A DNA stretch of 64,000 nucleotides from Bacteroidetes oral taxon 274 str. F0058 (GCA_000163695.1 GG774889.1:380243-444242), one strand, 5' to 3'. Positions 33,446 through 43,248 are shown, counted from the stretch's first letter. Program-made: numbers and translations. Notes: generated from the sequence alone by a model not told the origin.

Positions 33446-34738
33446 TTAGTCTCTTGTTCGCCGCTTCGTTGCTTTCTCTATCGAAAGACCTATTATCCAA
33501 GACAAAAAAGCAGGACAGACCCACATCAAATGATGAGACGACAGAGGCAGATAATTGATCCAATCACCTATCGGAAGCCCTACGGTCGAGATGAAGTCGG
33601 GTAAAGAGAATACGAATGCAGTGCCGACTACTATGCGAAAGACAAGAACCGAAGTCCATTTGTCGGGAGCTAAGTTCAATAAAATCAGCATAATGACGAT
33701 AGGGTAGATAAGCACCAAGACGGGAATGGCTATTTTGATAATATATTCTACTCCCGTACGACCCAAGAGGACACCTATCAGGCACGAGACGATGACCACC
33801 CAGGTATAAATTTTGTTAGAGCCTCCGTTTGTCGTTTTGAAGAAGTCGGCAGCTCCTGTGATGATGCCTACCGCAGTAGTGAAGCAAACGATACTTACGG
33901 CAACGCTCAACAAGATATAGCCGAATTGTCCCAACGTATGTTGTCCGACTCCGATAAGTACCTGTGACCTGGTAGCATTTGCCGAGAATTCATCGCTCAG
34001 AATAGCTCCTGTATAGATAAATCCCGCATAGATGGCGAGCAATGCTATGCCGCTGATAATCCCCGAATAGATGCTGATTCTTCTCTTTTGGGCAAATGAA
34101 AGCGTTCTATCCATATTTAACGAGACGGTTATGACCCCTCCGATAATGAGGGAGGCTATTCCGTCGTATGTCTGGTAGCCCTCGAAAATCCCCATAACGA
34201 AAACATTTTCGGTAGTGGAAGGTGGTATGGTTTTTTCGACGAAAATAGCGCTCACAATCATCGAGATGATAATGACCAGCATTATAGGGGTGAGGTATTT
34301 CCCCAAGATGGGTATAACTTTGTTTCGATTGAAGCATAAGTACCCTACCAGAGCAAAGTAAATAATATTGAACCACAGTGCGTCCAAAGAAAAAGAGGGA
34401 GCTACCGAAAGTTCATAGACGACAGAGGCTGTTCTCGGAATAGGTAGCACAAGGCAGATGATATACATCATACTGCCGATGATAAGTCCGAATTTGGGAT
34501 ATACCTTTCTGCCGAAGTCGAACATCGTTCCTTGCAGTTTGGCTTGTGCCAATACTCCCAATAATGGAATGACGACGGCAGAAATACCGAAGCCGGCAGC
34601 TACTATCAACCATTGGTCGACAGCCCTTGCCCCCAATAGCGGAGGCAGTATGAAATTGCCCCCGCCGAAAAACATCGAAAACATAGCAAAGGCAGTAATC
34701 CATATCTTTTTTGTGAAATTTGAAGTAGAGTCTTGCAT
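33446..34738 (-). CDS. brnQ: branched-chain amino acid:cation symporter
   Basis: 430 residues with about twelve membrane segments. 'FAMFSMFFGGGNFILPPLLG' is the family opening (TM1), and 'YQTYDGIASLIIGGVITVS', 'YAGFIYTGAIL' and 'GVEYIIKIAIPVLVLIYPIVIMLIL' are further segments. LIVCS-family carriers import Leu, Ile and Val with Na+ or H+. I place the start at 34738. The next upstream ATG (34768) would lie on the far side of the -7 box at 34758-34765 and would not be transcribed. The protein ends about 70 bp before the NimA-like gene. Confidence 0.92.
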   Translation of the reverse strand: MQDSTSNFTKKIWITAFAMFSMFFGGGNFILPPLLGARAVDQWLIVAAGFGISAVVIPLLGVLAQAKLQGTMFDFGRKVYPKFGLIIGSMMYIICLVLPIPRTASVVYELSVAPSFSLDALWFNIIYFALVGYLCFNRNKVIPILGKYLTPIMLVIIISMIVSAIFVEKTIPPSTTENVFVMGIFEGYQTYDGIASLIIGGVITVSLNMDRTLSFAQKRRISIYSGIISGIALLAIYAGFIYTGAILSDEFSANATRSQVLIGVGQHTLGQFGYILLSVAVSIVCFTTAVGIITGAADFFKTTNGGSNKIYTWVVIVSCLIGVLLGRTGVEYIIKIAIPVLVLIYPIVIMLILLNLAPDKWTSVLVFRIVVGTAFVFSLPDFISTVGLPIGDWINYLPLSSHHLMWVCPAFLSWIIGLSIEKATKRRTRD

Positions 34739-34757
34739 CGTGTATATTGTTTGTCGG

Positions 34758-34765
34758 CAAAGGTA
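34758..34765 (-). promoter_or_regulatory. promoter -7 box (TACCTTTG) of brnQ; decides the start
   Basis: TACCTTTG on the minus strand predicts transcription from about 34752. It excludes the upstream ATG at 34768 and supports the start at 34738. Confidence 0.7.
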
Positions 34766-34955
34766 CATTTTTTTTAGGTTCCAAGACTACTTGGTTTTGT
34801 GTCGTCTCTATTTCTCGAGCAGGTTAGATATGAATTCCGATGCCTGCAATCATATCCCAATTACTTGTGTAAATGGCTTATGCTCAGTCGTATTTGTGGG
34901 CGGTTTCGGTCGATGTAGGCGAAGCTGTCGGCAGGCGACCTGCCTACTCCGTAGG

Positions 34956-34998
34956 ACAAAAAAAGAGAGGGTGTATCATTCCGATACACCCTCTCTTT
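34956..34998 (-). terminator. terminator of the propeller-lipoprotein gene
   Basis: A perfect 16-bp inverted repeat (34962-34977 with 34983-34998) has a five-base loop and a long T-run on the minus strand, about 120 bp after the stop at 35117. Between brnQ and this hairpin (34770-34955) I see nothing coding. Confidence 0.85.
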
Positions 34999-35073
34999 AA
35001 GATAGCACTTTATGCCTTTTTATTTTAATATTAAACAATTCGTTTTATTTACTTGGATTGATACAAATTATAG

Positions 35074-35115
35074 TACCCAACACCCAACACCTAAAACCCA
35101 ATACCCAAAACCCGA
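35074..35115. repeat. six heptamer repeats (NACCCAA) directly after a stop codon
   Basis: Six 7-bp units in register: TACCCAA, CACCCAA, CACCTAA, AACCCAA, TACCCAA, AACCCGA. On the transcribed minus strand they read as a TTGGGTN run beginning one base after the stop codon of the propeller lipoprotein. The G-tract spacing could allow a G-quadruplex-like structure in the 3' untranslated RNA. Confidence 0.85.
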
Positions 35116-35116
35116 T

Positions 35117-36115
35117 TTACTTCCTCTCGGCTATGAATATGGAGTAGGCACAGCCTTTGTCGGCAAGGGAGTATAGCTCTTTGCCGTTTTTCCATACCTT
35201 CACTACAGAGCTTGAGCCCTCGGTTTCGGACCCTGCCACATATACATCGCCGTTGTGTACCACTATGGATTGGGCTTCGCCATTATCTGCAAGGTCGTAG
35301 AGTTCCTCTTTGTTTTTCCATACCTTAGCAGCACCTCTTTCGGCCCCTGCCACATATACATCATCACCTACCACATATACGGAGTAGGCTGTGGCATGTT
35401 TAGAGCCGTCTGTCTGGAATATCGCCTTTTTGTTTTTCCACACCTTGGCTACATTGTATGTGCCGTTGCTCTCATAGCCTGCGGTATATACATCTTCGCC
35501 TACCACAAATACGGAGTTGGCTCCGGCATCATTAGCGCCGTTGGTAAGAGCAAAGAGTTCGCTACCTTTTTTCCACACCTTGACTACATCGTTTGTGCCG
35601 TTGTTCTCATAGCCTGCAGTATATACGTTGCTACCCGCTACGAATACGGAGTAGGCATAGGCATCTTTAGAGCCGTCAGTAAGGTCAGTGGCACTTTTGT
35701 TTTTCCAAAGTTTGGCGACTTTGCCTTCGTAGCCTGCGGTATATACCTTATCATCCGCTACGAATACGGAACGGGCTATGGCATTATCAGATCCATTGGT
35801 AAGTTCGTAGAGCTCTTTGTCGTTTTTCCATACCTTGGCTACCTTGTTTGTGCCGTTGTGCTCATAGCCTGCTGTATATACGTCTCCGCCTACTACGAAT
35901 ACGGAGCTGGCTAAGGCATCTTTAGAGCCGTCGGTAAGGTCGTAGAGCTCTTTACCGTTTTTCCACACCTTGGCTGCGTCCTCAGTTCCACTATTCTCAT
36001 AGCCTGCCACATAGATGTCTATCTCCTTGGGCGTTGAGTTGGGTTTACAGGCAGTGAAGCCTGTTGCTACTAACATTGCTGCCGCAGCAGCTACCATCAA
36101 AAATGTTTTTCTCAT
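35117..36115 (-). CDS. lipoprotein made of seven ~44-residue repeats (predicted seven-bladed beta-propeller)
   Basis: 332 residues. The signal peptide ends in a lipobox-like 'FTAC' (C23). The entire mature part is seven tandem repeats with the pattern '(V)YTAGYExNGTxxVAKVWKNxKELYxLTDGSxxAxAxSVFVVGxD'-like in pieces: 'DVYTAGYE', 'AKVWKNGKELYDLTDGS' and 'ASSVFVVGGD'. Seven blades of this size would close a beta-propeller at the cell surface. The ligand is unknown. Bacteroides BtuG, the B12-capturing lipoprotein, also is a seven-bladed propeller, but these repeats are a different sequence type. It has its own promoter and terminator. DNA repeats make it prone to gain or loss of blades. Confidence 0.85.
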   Translation of the reverse strand: MRKTFLMVAAAAAMLVATGFTACKPNSTPKEIDIYVAGYENSGTEDAAKVWKNGKELYDLTDGSKDALASSVFVVGGDVYTAGYEHNGTNKVAKVWKNDKELYELTNGSDNAIARSVFVADDKVYTAGYEGKVAKLWKNKSATDLTDGSKDAYAYSVFVAGSNVYTAGYENNGTNDVVKVWKKGSELFALTNGANDAGANSVFVVGEDVYTAGYESNGTYNVAKVWKNKKAIFQTDGSKHATAYSVYVVGDDVYVAGAERGAAKVWKNKEELYDLADNGEAQSIVVHNGDVYVAGSETEGSSSVVKVWKNGKELYSLADKGCAYSIFIAERK

Positions 36116-36249
36116 AGAATGATATTTTTTTTAGTTAAACAATATTTCTTTTTATTGTCATTGCTAAGTTACTATAGCTCTATGAAATATTATAAAGCTT
36201 AATAAACTATATTAATTTAATCAATGCCGTATGTCTTATTATTTTTTGG

Positions 36250-36280
36250 CAAAATTACTACAAACAAACACACTGTGCAA
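36250..36280 (-). promoter_or_regulatory. promoter of the propeller-lipoprotein gene
   Basis: TAATTTTG on the minus strand (36250-36257) with TTG at 36278-36280, 20 bp upstream: both Bacteroidota elements at normal spacing. The leader to 36115 would be about 130 nt. Confidence 0.55.
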
Positions 36281-36442
36281 TACGCAAAAACACGTATTTT
36301 TTATCAGTAAATTCCGAAGTTTTTTTGCGAAAATCTACGTGTTTTTCTACGTGTTTTCCGAAAAATCACAGCCGTAGCAACCGCTCTGACAACTCCCAAA
36401 GCCCCATTAATAGGCTTGTTTGGGGCAAATATCGTACATGGG

Positions 36443-36484
36443 GAAAAAAACAAAGGTGTTCGTCGTCAATCGAGAACACCTTTG
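36443..36484 (-). terminator. terminator of the giant T9SS gene
   Basis: On the minus strand an 11-bp stem (36474-36484 with 36451-36461) is followed by a run of seven T, 30 bp after the stop at 36514. It separates this transcript from the propeller gene. Confidence 0.85.
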
Positions 36485-36513
36485 CCCTTCTTTGTTAACT
36501 ATGAAACAGAAAT

Positions 36514-39500
36514 TTACTTCACTATCAATTTGAGCGTTTTGTCATTGATTCTGACAAAATAAACTCCCGGTGTGTAGTTGCTCACATTTATCGGCGTATG
36601 TGCCGTGTAGTGGGCATTGCTGTAAACATTCATACCGCTGCGGGTGAATATGTCCACTTTGCCACTTGTGTTGATACTGAATACTTCGGTGGCAGGGTTG
36701 GGATATATACCGATAGATTCGGTGTGTATGTCGGTCGTAGAGCTTACTTTGTTGTCGAGCACGACGGGTATCTTCACGAATGCCCTCTGTCCTTTCACTA
36801 CCCGACTTACGATGATGAACCCTTTGCCTTCGTGTTTCTTGCCTGTTACTTTCAGCTTGTTGGCAACAAGCGATGTGGTAGCCAGAGTGTTGCTCAGCGA
36901 GTCGGTGATAGAGTAGACGATATCTGCTCCGTTGGCGTTGATGGCTTCGAATATTGCATCGAGTATCACTTCGTTACTGCTGTTGGGGTTTACCCGCAAG
37001 GTGTCGGCAGTCGCTATGTTGCGTACACCTCCGAGGTCGTCCATACAGAAGTATGTCGGTATAAGCGTGCCATACTTTCCTTTACGCGTACCGTCCATAG
37101 TGAACGATATGTTTTTCACCTTGCCCAGACTTCTGAGGTCAAGCCACTGCCAAGAGTCGAGCGTGTAGTGGTTGGCGGTGTTTTTATTGTCGCGGTAGTC
37201 GGCGAGGTAAAACTCTATCTCTTTGCCGTTGTCGGCTTTGGCGGTGAGTTTGAGCCAGTCGCCAGTGGTGAACGGTTTGTCCTTGTCCTCCTGTCCGGTA
37301 CTGTTTATTCCCGTACCGTGTAGCGAGACGTGTTTTACCCACGCCGTATTGGTGATGTAGAAGCCGCTGATGCTGTCGCCGTCTGCATTGTGGGTAACTG
37401 TGAGCGTCGTATTGCCCAAATAGCTGCTCGGATACACGACAGAGTAGTTGGCAGAGTTGTTCGCTCCGTGTCCTACTGCCGAGTTGAACTGGTCTTTAGT
37501 GAAGTTAGCCATATTGAACGTCGTCGCAGTGAGGTTCGAGTAACCGAATGCACCCCAAAAACTCTGGTCGGGATTCAGTACGTTATTGAACGAATAAGAG
37601 CCGCTGTAGAACGTGTTCTTATTGCTCGGCACGGTATCGCCCCACCAGTAACTTTCGGCGTCCAGATACAGGTCGTCGAATGTGGCTGTTTTGGACTTGC
37701 CCAGCACTGTAATCACGCCTTTGCCCTTAGTTTTTTCGCCCCAGGCGTCGGTAACGGTAAGTGTCAGTACGCCCGTGTTCTCGGCTTTCAGTGTCGGAGC
37801 CTCTGCCGTCGAAACGGTTTGTCTCAGAGCATTGGTCCAGACATAAGTGTATGGCTCGACTCCACCGCTTACCGTTGCTTTGTAGACAAAGCTGTCGCCC
37901 TGTTTTACGGTAGTGTCTTTCAGTGTTATCGCTATCGGCTGCGGCTGTCCGCTGAAGTTGTCTATCATTATATCTCCCGAACCCTCGAGCGATATGCTTG
38001 TGATGACGTCGTACTGTCTTAGGCTGATAAACCGCCATTTGCCCGCTGTCGATTTCAGAGTAGCCGTAGCGGTGGTCTCCGTCTGCTTACGAGTGGTGAG
38101 CTTGACGTCTGTTGTCGATTTCAGATAGAAGCCCGTCAGTACCAATCCTTTGTCGCTATTGTTGATAGTAACCGTCGCAGGACTTGTCGTGAGTTTGGCA
38201 GCCTTGTGGTTGTTTTTGCCCACTCCGTCGGTAATGGCAGATACGGTGAAGCCTTTGAAGTCTGCCGTGCCGTCGGTGAAGTCGCCTGAGGTAACGGTAA
38301 CGGTTTCGAAGGTAGAGACTACCGTCGGCGATGCGGCAGTAGTAAATGCCTTGCTTGCAATTATAGCGCTGTTTTGTCCGCTAACACTCTGCAATACGAA
38401 ATATACCTTGTACTCCGTCTGTTTTACGAGCCGGTCTAATGTTACTTCGTGTTCGATATTCTTGGCAATGGTTATGTTTTTGCCTGCCACAATATCTGCT
38501 TCGGTCGGAGCGGCGTCTGTCGACAACTTCACCATATAGAACAACTTACCCTTTGCTGTCGTTTTTATACGGGCAATAGCACTATTGTCGGTGATATCGG
38601 TAATCTTCGGGTAACCTTCGGTAAACTGAGGTACTGTCGTAGTCGACGCAAACTCGAATGCCCCGATAGTGGGAGTAGTAGTGCTGCGTGCAGTACCGTT
38701 GATGTCGACAGTAACGAAGTCGATAGGCTTGGCTGTCTGCAAGTTGCCTGCTTCTGTCGGGTCGAGCGAATTGTCCGAGTGGAAAGTTACCCGCTCTACG
38801 ATAGAGTTTTGGTCGTTGCTTTTCGCCTTCCAAGCGTCGAAAGTAGCTATATCTGTCTTGTTAGATTTTGCAAACTTGGTAGTGCTCGTGGTGTAGTAGG
38901 CGTTGTTGTTGAATGCCATTCCACTCAGGTAAGCATCGTTTTTGAGGTTGTAGATGTATCCGCCTGCATTGTTTTGGAAAACGTTGTCGGCTACTACGAT
39001 ACCTTCATTGGTTTTATTATGTTTGTCTAAGCCGTAGACGATAGAGCTATTCTCTTTGGGAGTAGAACTCGATATATTCACCGAGTTGTAGACTATGTCC
39101 GTATTTGTGATAGCGTCCGATATATATATGCCGTGAACTTCTGCGTTATTGACGTTGTTGAGGATAACTTCGTTGTTGTACAGACGGTTGCGTCCTGCCA
39201 GAGTCTCGTTGTCGTCTCTGCGACGTAGGAATATTGCGTACACACGACTGACTGCCGTATTGTCTGCGTATATTCTGTTGCCGCGTATGATAGTGTTTCC
39301 CATCATTACAGCGTCAATCCCTTTTAATTCGTAAGAAGCAGCTTTACCCGATATTATTATACGGTTGTTTTCGATTATGCCGTCGTGCTCTTTTGTCATA
39401 TATACGGCTGTTTTGCTTTGGTTGCGGAAGGTATTGCCCTTTATGAGTCCACCTTTTTGTTTCGGTAAAGAAACATATCCTGTTCCATCTAAATATAATC

Positions 39501-42500
39501 CTGTTCCGCCTCCATCTAACGTGCTGTTTTCCAGAGTGAAATAGTCGCAATTGCTATTGGCTATATTCTTACTCGACAATCTGATTACCTTTATATCCTC
39601 GCTTGCGTAGGTTGTGGCAACACGCGGAGCTTGTACGAAACAGTTGCGTATGGTTACGTGTCGGCTTATATTGCTTACCAAGATTGTAGCGGGGTAGGTC
39701 GTCCGTCCTGCTTTTACGGATATGCCTTCTATGGTTATGTAATCGGCTCCGTGGATAGAGAACACTCCGAGTTTTTCGTCGCCCTCTGTGGGAGCAGAGT
39801 ATCCGTTATATTCTACCACCACGTCTGCCGGATTGCCGCTTGCCGACTTTATGGTGATGGTGTTTTCGGCTGAGGCTCCTGTTACGTGCGGTATTTTCAC
39901 CGTTTCGGCGTATGTGCCGTTTTCGACCGTGAATACCACCTTACCGTCGATGCCGCCTTTGAGTGCGGCGATAGCCTCTGCGAAAGTCTTGTACTTGGCG
40001 GCGCTGCTTTTGCCTATCGTGTAGTTGCCGCTGAAACCTGCCTGTACCGTACGGCTTGCTTGGGCATTAGATGCTATGTTCAATGAGGAGGTGCCTTGTT
40101 TGACGGTATTCAGCTTGGCTGCTACCGTGTTGCCTACGGCAGCATTGGAGGCAATGTCGTAGGTGAGCCAGAATTTGTATATGCCGGCTTTTGTAATCTT
40201 CGTCGAGCCTTCGAACTTGAAAGGAGCCGACGTGGCGGTCGCAGCATATTTGCTGTTTGTCGAAAAGTTACTTATCGTATCGGTCGTGTATAGGTTGGCT
40301 GCGGCGATGTCGCCCGCTTTCGTAGTGCCTTCTGCCGAGAAGTCGAACGAAGTGAGGTTTATTTCACCCTTGTCGCCTTCGACGGTAACTTCTACCTTCA
40401 GCATCTGTTCGTTTTGCGAACCTTTCATCAGTTTGTCGGAGCTTACGGCTGTCGAGCGTATGCTGCTTACTGCCAAAGGCTGCGGCACATACGACGATAC
40501 CTCTATCTCCCAGCCTTCTCCCGTTTTTTCGGGCTCGAACCTTACGGTCAATTTCCCGTCGGCAGCGGCTGATACGATAGGTTTGGGCAACTTGTCGTCT
40601 TTGAGTGAGTAACCCGAATATTCTGCTATCTTCTTACCGTTTTTGTCGCCCTCGAGCACTACGAAATGGTCTCTGTAACTCGTTGCAATAGACTTGAATA
40701 CGAATTTTATGACTTCGCCCGCCTTCGGTACGAATGTTACGGTGCCCTTTATTTTGTCGCTATAATTGCCGTTGGCTCCGCCATTGTCGTAGAACATTAC
40801 GGGATAGGTTACATCGACCGTATTATCGCCGTTTTGGAACAGATATACATACTTCGTAATACGTTCGCCGTCGGGGTCGCCGTTGGTGGGAGTCTGCTGT
40901 ACACCACCGAGTTTTACGTTGGTTAGCGAGGCATCTATGGTCTGTTCGGCAGCTACGTCGCTCTTGATGTCGTATGCCACCCAGAAGTAGTTTGTGCCCT
41001 CAGCCAGATTGGCGGCAGCCTTAGGAGCAATCGTTACATTGCTCTGTGTCGGGTTTTTCAGCTCACCGAACAAGGTCTTGGTAGCGAATGTTTTTTTATT
41101 GTCCGTAGAGAAGATGGCAACACGGTCTATCTTGTCGTGCGAACCCTTGAGGTTCAATACAAATTCGTCGAGGCTGAGCGGAGAGTTTTCTCCTTCTGTA
41201 ACTATTTCTATACCAATGATTTCTTGATCTTTTGCTCCCGGGATCAATATCTCTTTATTATCTTGCCAAACATTAATGGCAGTAACGGTCATCGGCTTGG
41301 GTTGATGTTCTCTTACGGTAGCGTGCCAGCCTTTGCCCGTGTAGCCGTTTGTTTCGGTATTGGCATTGAAAACAACCGTCAGAGCACCGTCGGTGCTTGT
41401 AGAGCGGATTTTTTTGCCCGGTCCGGTAGACTTGTTGTCTGCGGTTGCCTCCCACAGCGGAGTGCCTGTTGTGGTCTTGCCGTTGAAAATTTGGAATTTA
41501 GCCTTAATGCCATAACTGCTCGATGATATATATATGTCGAAATCGGTAAAGTCCAGCTCTATAATCTTACCGCTTGTACCCGGTACGAAAGTAACAATCT
41601 GGTCGCCTTTTTTGGCTTCGTATTTGCCCGCATATCCGGGTATCGAATTTGGCGTATGGGTATAGCCCCACTCTCCGTAGATGGTCTTGGTTACGGTGCC
41701 TACTTTCGATATATGTTGGTTCTTTATAATACGGTTGCCTTCGGGTTGCGGGTTGCCGATGCTTTTGCTCGTGCCCGATACCGTAACGGCACTGCAACCT
41801 GCGTCTATCGCCTGACCGTTGGTGGCGTTGTCTTTTAAGTCGTATGCCAGCCAGAAGTAGTTGTCGCCCTCTATCAGAGCTTGTGGCGTAGAGCAAGTTA
41901 TTTCGAACACATCGGCTGTAACGGTTACTTCGCCCACTTTCTTGGTGGTGGTAAATTCTGTTTTTTTGCCTGTGTAGTAGAGAGTTGCCTTGTTTATATT
42001 GGCAAATGTACCGTTGGAGGAGAAAGAGAATCTGTCTGCCGTAAGCGGATTTTTGTTGTCTTTGGTCTTGATGACGACAGACAGTATAGCTTGGTCTTTG
42101 TCGCCTGCCGAGACAGTGCCTGTCGTGTACTGACGCAGTTCTACCGCATCGAATGTCATTTGTACGGGAGTGTATTGTTTTACAATGGCTTCGAACCCAT
42201 CTGCGGGGTATCCCGTCTTACTCTTCAGAGTAACGGTCAGAGCTCCGTCGGGTGAGGTAGATTTTATGAGTTTTACCTTGTCGGTAATGGTTTCCAACAG
42301 GTTTTCGGGTTTGGGTTCGGTACCGTTGTATATGTTCAGTACATCTTGGTTACCTACCGATACGGCAGATGAATTATAGAATAGAGCTACCTTGGTGAAG
42401 TCTATCTGTACTTTCTTGCCTGCTGTGGCGGGCTTAAATGTTATTTGTCCTTCGAATTTCTCTGATATTTTACCGTCTTTACCGCCGTCGTCGTAGAAGT

Positions 42501-43047
42501 TCAGTGGAGTATCGCCCACTTCTTTCACCGTCGGGGTCGAAGTTATACGTACCTCATTGGCAGGTAGCTGTTCTTGCGGTATGCTTGTAACTGTGGCTTT
42601 CCAACCTGCCCCCGTGCCGTTTGCGTTCTGGAAGCAGACTGTCAGTTTGCCGTCGCTGCTGGCAGATACAACCGTCTCGTTGGTTTTGCTACCCGATAGG
42701 GTGATTTTTCGTCCTGTCCAAGGAATAGTTTTCTCGTTCGAATCTTCGTCGACATCAAGAGCTTTTACTCCGTCGAAAAGTACCATTATGGCACCTCCTT
42801 GCAGGTCGATGGTCTCGAAAACTATTTTGATTCTTTCGCCCGCTTTCGGTGTAAATGTTATTCCGGTTATATTATATGTCGGAATATTGCCCTTCTCGCC
42901 ACCTCCATCGTAGAATGTTATGGGGGCGGTTACGGTTACGTTCTTTTCCTCTCCGTCGACGGAGGGCATATTCACGGTCTGTTGTGCCAGTAGACTGACA
43001 GGCAGCAGACAGCAAATCAAGATAAAAATGTAACTTATTCGCTTCAT
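36514..43047 (-). CDS. giant T9SS surface protein with DUF4465 domain, under a cobalamin riboswitch
   Basis: 2,177 residues. Signal peptide 1-22. Four CUB-like modules ('FYDGGGEKGN', 'FYDDGGKDGK', 'FYDNGGANGN'; a third-position copy lacks this motif) lie at about residues 38-152, 180-290, 455-583 and 749-855. Three copies of a second module ('NYFWLAYDLKDNA', 'NYFWVAYDIKSDV', 'YKFWLTYDIASNA') sit between or after them. Then come a right-handed beta-helix (~1005-1460, with 'GIIENNRIII' and 'TIIRGNRIYAD'), an FN3-like domain, a PKD-like domain (~1705-1785), DUF4465 (~1787-2006: 'WGAFGYSN', 'GFYITNTAW', 'FYLADYRDNKN', 'WQWLDLRSLGKV', 'YFCMDDLGG') and a T9SS sorting domain (2107-2177). I recall DUF4465 as the fold of Bacteroides B12-binding BtuH; together with the riboswitch this suggests B12 capture. 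Confidence 0.9.
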   Translation of the reverse strand: MKRISYIFILICCLLPVSLLAQQTVNMPSVDGEEKNVTVTAPITFYDGGGEKGNIPTYNITGITFTPKAGERIKIVFETIDLQGGAIMVLFDGVKALDVDEDSNEKTIPWTGRKITLSGSKTNETVVSASSDGKLTVCFQNANGTGAGWKATVTSIPQEQLPANEVRITSTPTVKEVGDTPLNFYDDGGKDGKISEKFEGQITFKPATAGKKVQIDFTKVALFYNSSAVSVGNQDVLNIYNGTEPKPENLLETITDKVKLIKSTSPDGALTVTLKSKTGYPADGFEAIVKQYTPVQMTFDAVELRQYTTGTVSAGDKDQAILSVVIKTKDNKNPLTADRFSFSSNGTFANINKATLYYTGKKTEFTTTKKVGEVTVTADVFEITCSTPQALIEGDNYFWLAYDLKDNATNGQAIDAGCSAVTVSGTSKSIGNPQPEGNRIIKNQHISKVGTVTKTIYGEWGYTHTPNSIPGYAGKYEAKKGDQIVTFVPGTSGKIIELDFTDFDIYISSSSYGIKAKFQIFNGKTTTGTPLWEATADNKSTGPGKKIRSTSTDGALTVVFNANTETNGYTGKGWHATVREHQPKPMTVTAINVWQDNKEILIPGAKDQEIIGIEIVTEGENSPLSLDEFVLNLKGSHDKIDRVAIFSTDNKKTFATKTLFGELKNPTQSNVTIAPKAAANLAEGTNYFWVAYDIKSDVAAEQTIDASLTNVKLGGVQQTPTNGDPDGERITKYVYLFQNGDNTVDVTYPVMFYDNGGANGNYSDKIKGTVTFVPKAGEVIKFVFKSIATSYRDHFVVLEGDKNGKKIAEYSGYSLKDDKLPKPIVSAAADGKLTVRFEPEKTGEGWEIEVSSYVPQPLAVSSIRSTAVSSDKLMKGSQNEQMLKVEVTVEGDKGEINLTSFDFSAEGTTKAGDIAAANLYTTDTISNFSTNSKYAATATSAPFKFEGSTKITKAGIYKFWLTYDIASNAAVGNTVAAKLNTVKQGTSSLNIASNAQASRTVQAGFSGNYTIGKSSAAKYKTFAEAIAALKGGIDGKVVFTVENGTYAETVKIPHVTGASAENTITIKSASGNPADVVVEYNGYSAPTEGDEKLGVFSIHGADYITIEGISVKAGRTTYPATILVSNISRHVTIRNCFVQAPRVATTYASEDIKVIRLSSKNIANSNCDYFTLENSTLDGGGTGLYLDGTGYVSLPKQKGGLIKGNTFRNQSKTAVYMTKEHDGIIENNRIIISGKAASYELKGIDAVMMGNTIIRGNRIYADNTAVSRVYAIFLRRRDDNETLAGRNRLYNNEVILNNVNNAEVHGIYISDAITNTDIVYNSVNISSSTPKENSSIVYGLDKHNKTNEGIVVADNVFQNNAGGYIYNLKNDAYLSGMAFNNNAYYTTSTTKFAKSNKTDIATFDAWKAKSNDQNSIVERVTFHSDNSLDPTEAGNLQTAKPIDFVTVDINGTARSTTTPTIGAFEFASTTTVPQFTEGYPKITDITDNSAIARIKTTAKGKLFYMVKLSTDAAPTEADIVAGKNITIAKNIEHEVTLDRLVKQTEYKVYFVLQSVSGQNSAIIASKAFTTAASPTVVSTFETVTVTSGDFTDGTADFKGFTVSAITDGVGKNNHKAAKLTTSPATVTINNSDKGLVLTGFYLKSTTDVKLTTRKQTETTATATLKSTAGKWRFISLRQYDVITSISLEGSGDIMIDNFSGQPQPIAITLKDTTVKQGDSFVYKATVSGGVEPYTYVWTNALRQTVSTAEAPTLKAENTGVLTLTVTDAWGEKTKGKGVITVLGKSKTATFDDLYLDAESYWWGDTVPSNKNTFYSGSYSFNNVLNPDQSFWGAFGYSNLTATTFNMANFTKDQFNSAVGHGANNSANYSVVYPSSYLGNTTLTVTHNADGDSISGFYITNTAWVKHVSLHGTGINSTGQEDKDKPFTTGDWLKLTAKADNGKEIEFYLADYRDNKNTANHYTLDSWQWLDLRSLGKVKNISFTMDGTRKGKYGTLIPTYFCMDDLGGVRNIATADTLRVNPNSSNEVILDAIFEAINANGADIVYSITDSLSNTLATTSLVANKLKVTGKKHEGKGFIIVSRVVKGQRAFVKIPVVLDNKVSSTTDIHTESIGIYPNPATEVFSINTSGKVDIFTRSGMNVYSNAHYTAHTPINVSNYTPGVYFVRINDKTLKLIVK

Positions 43048-43238
43048 GATTTTATTTTTTTTTAATTGAATTAGTATTTATTTTATTTGTAAATTGTCTG
43101 TTTCTATAAAAAAGTATCGATAATAATAATATGACGGCACAATAATTAATTATATATGGCGTATGTTGATTATCAGCGAAATAAAGCACGTTACAAAAAC
43201 TGTCGGAAAACGTTAGTAAGGGTCATTACATATTCACA

Positions 43239-43248
43239 AAAACCTACC
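43239..43248 (-). promoter_or_regulatory. candidate anti-B12-box element (expression platform)
   Basis: On the minus strand GGTAGGTTTT here is complementary over ten bases (one G-U pair) to AAAACCTGCC of the B12 box at 43291-43300. Pairing of the two would disrupt the aptamer, so this may be the alternative structure of the ligand-free state. Confidence 0.5.

Larger units (their letters stand above)
36116..36513. other. 398-bp intergenic region
   Basis: It holds the promoter of the propeller gene (36250-36280) and the terminator of the giant gene (36443-36484). A short cluster of ACGTGTTTT-like repeats lies at about 36285-36360. No credible ORF is seen. Confidence 0.7.

Noticed and set aside
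35117..43047. Riboswitch control of the propeller lipoprotein
   Set aside because: A strong terminator at 36443-36484 and a separate promoter at 36250-36280 lie in between. Read-through remains possible but is not supported.
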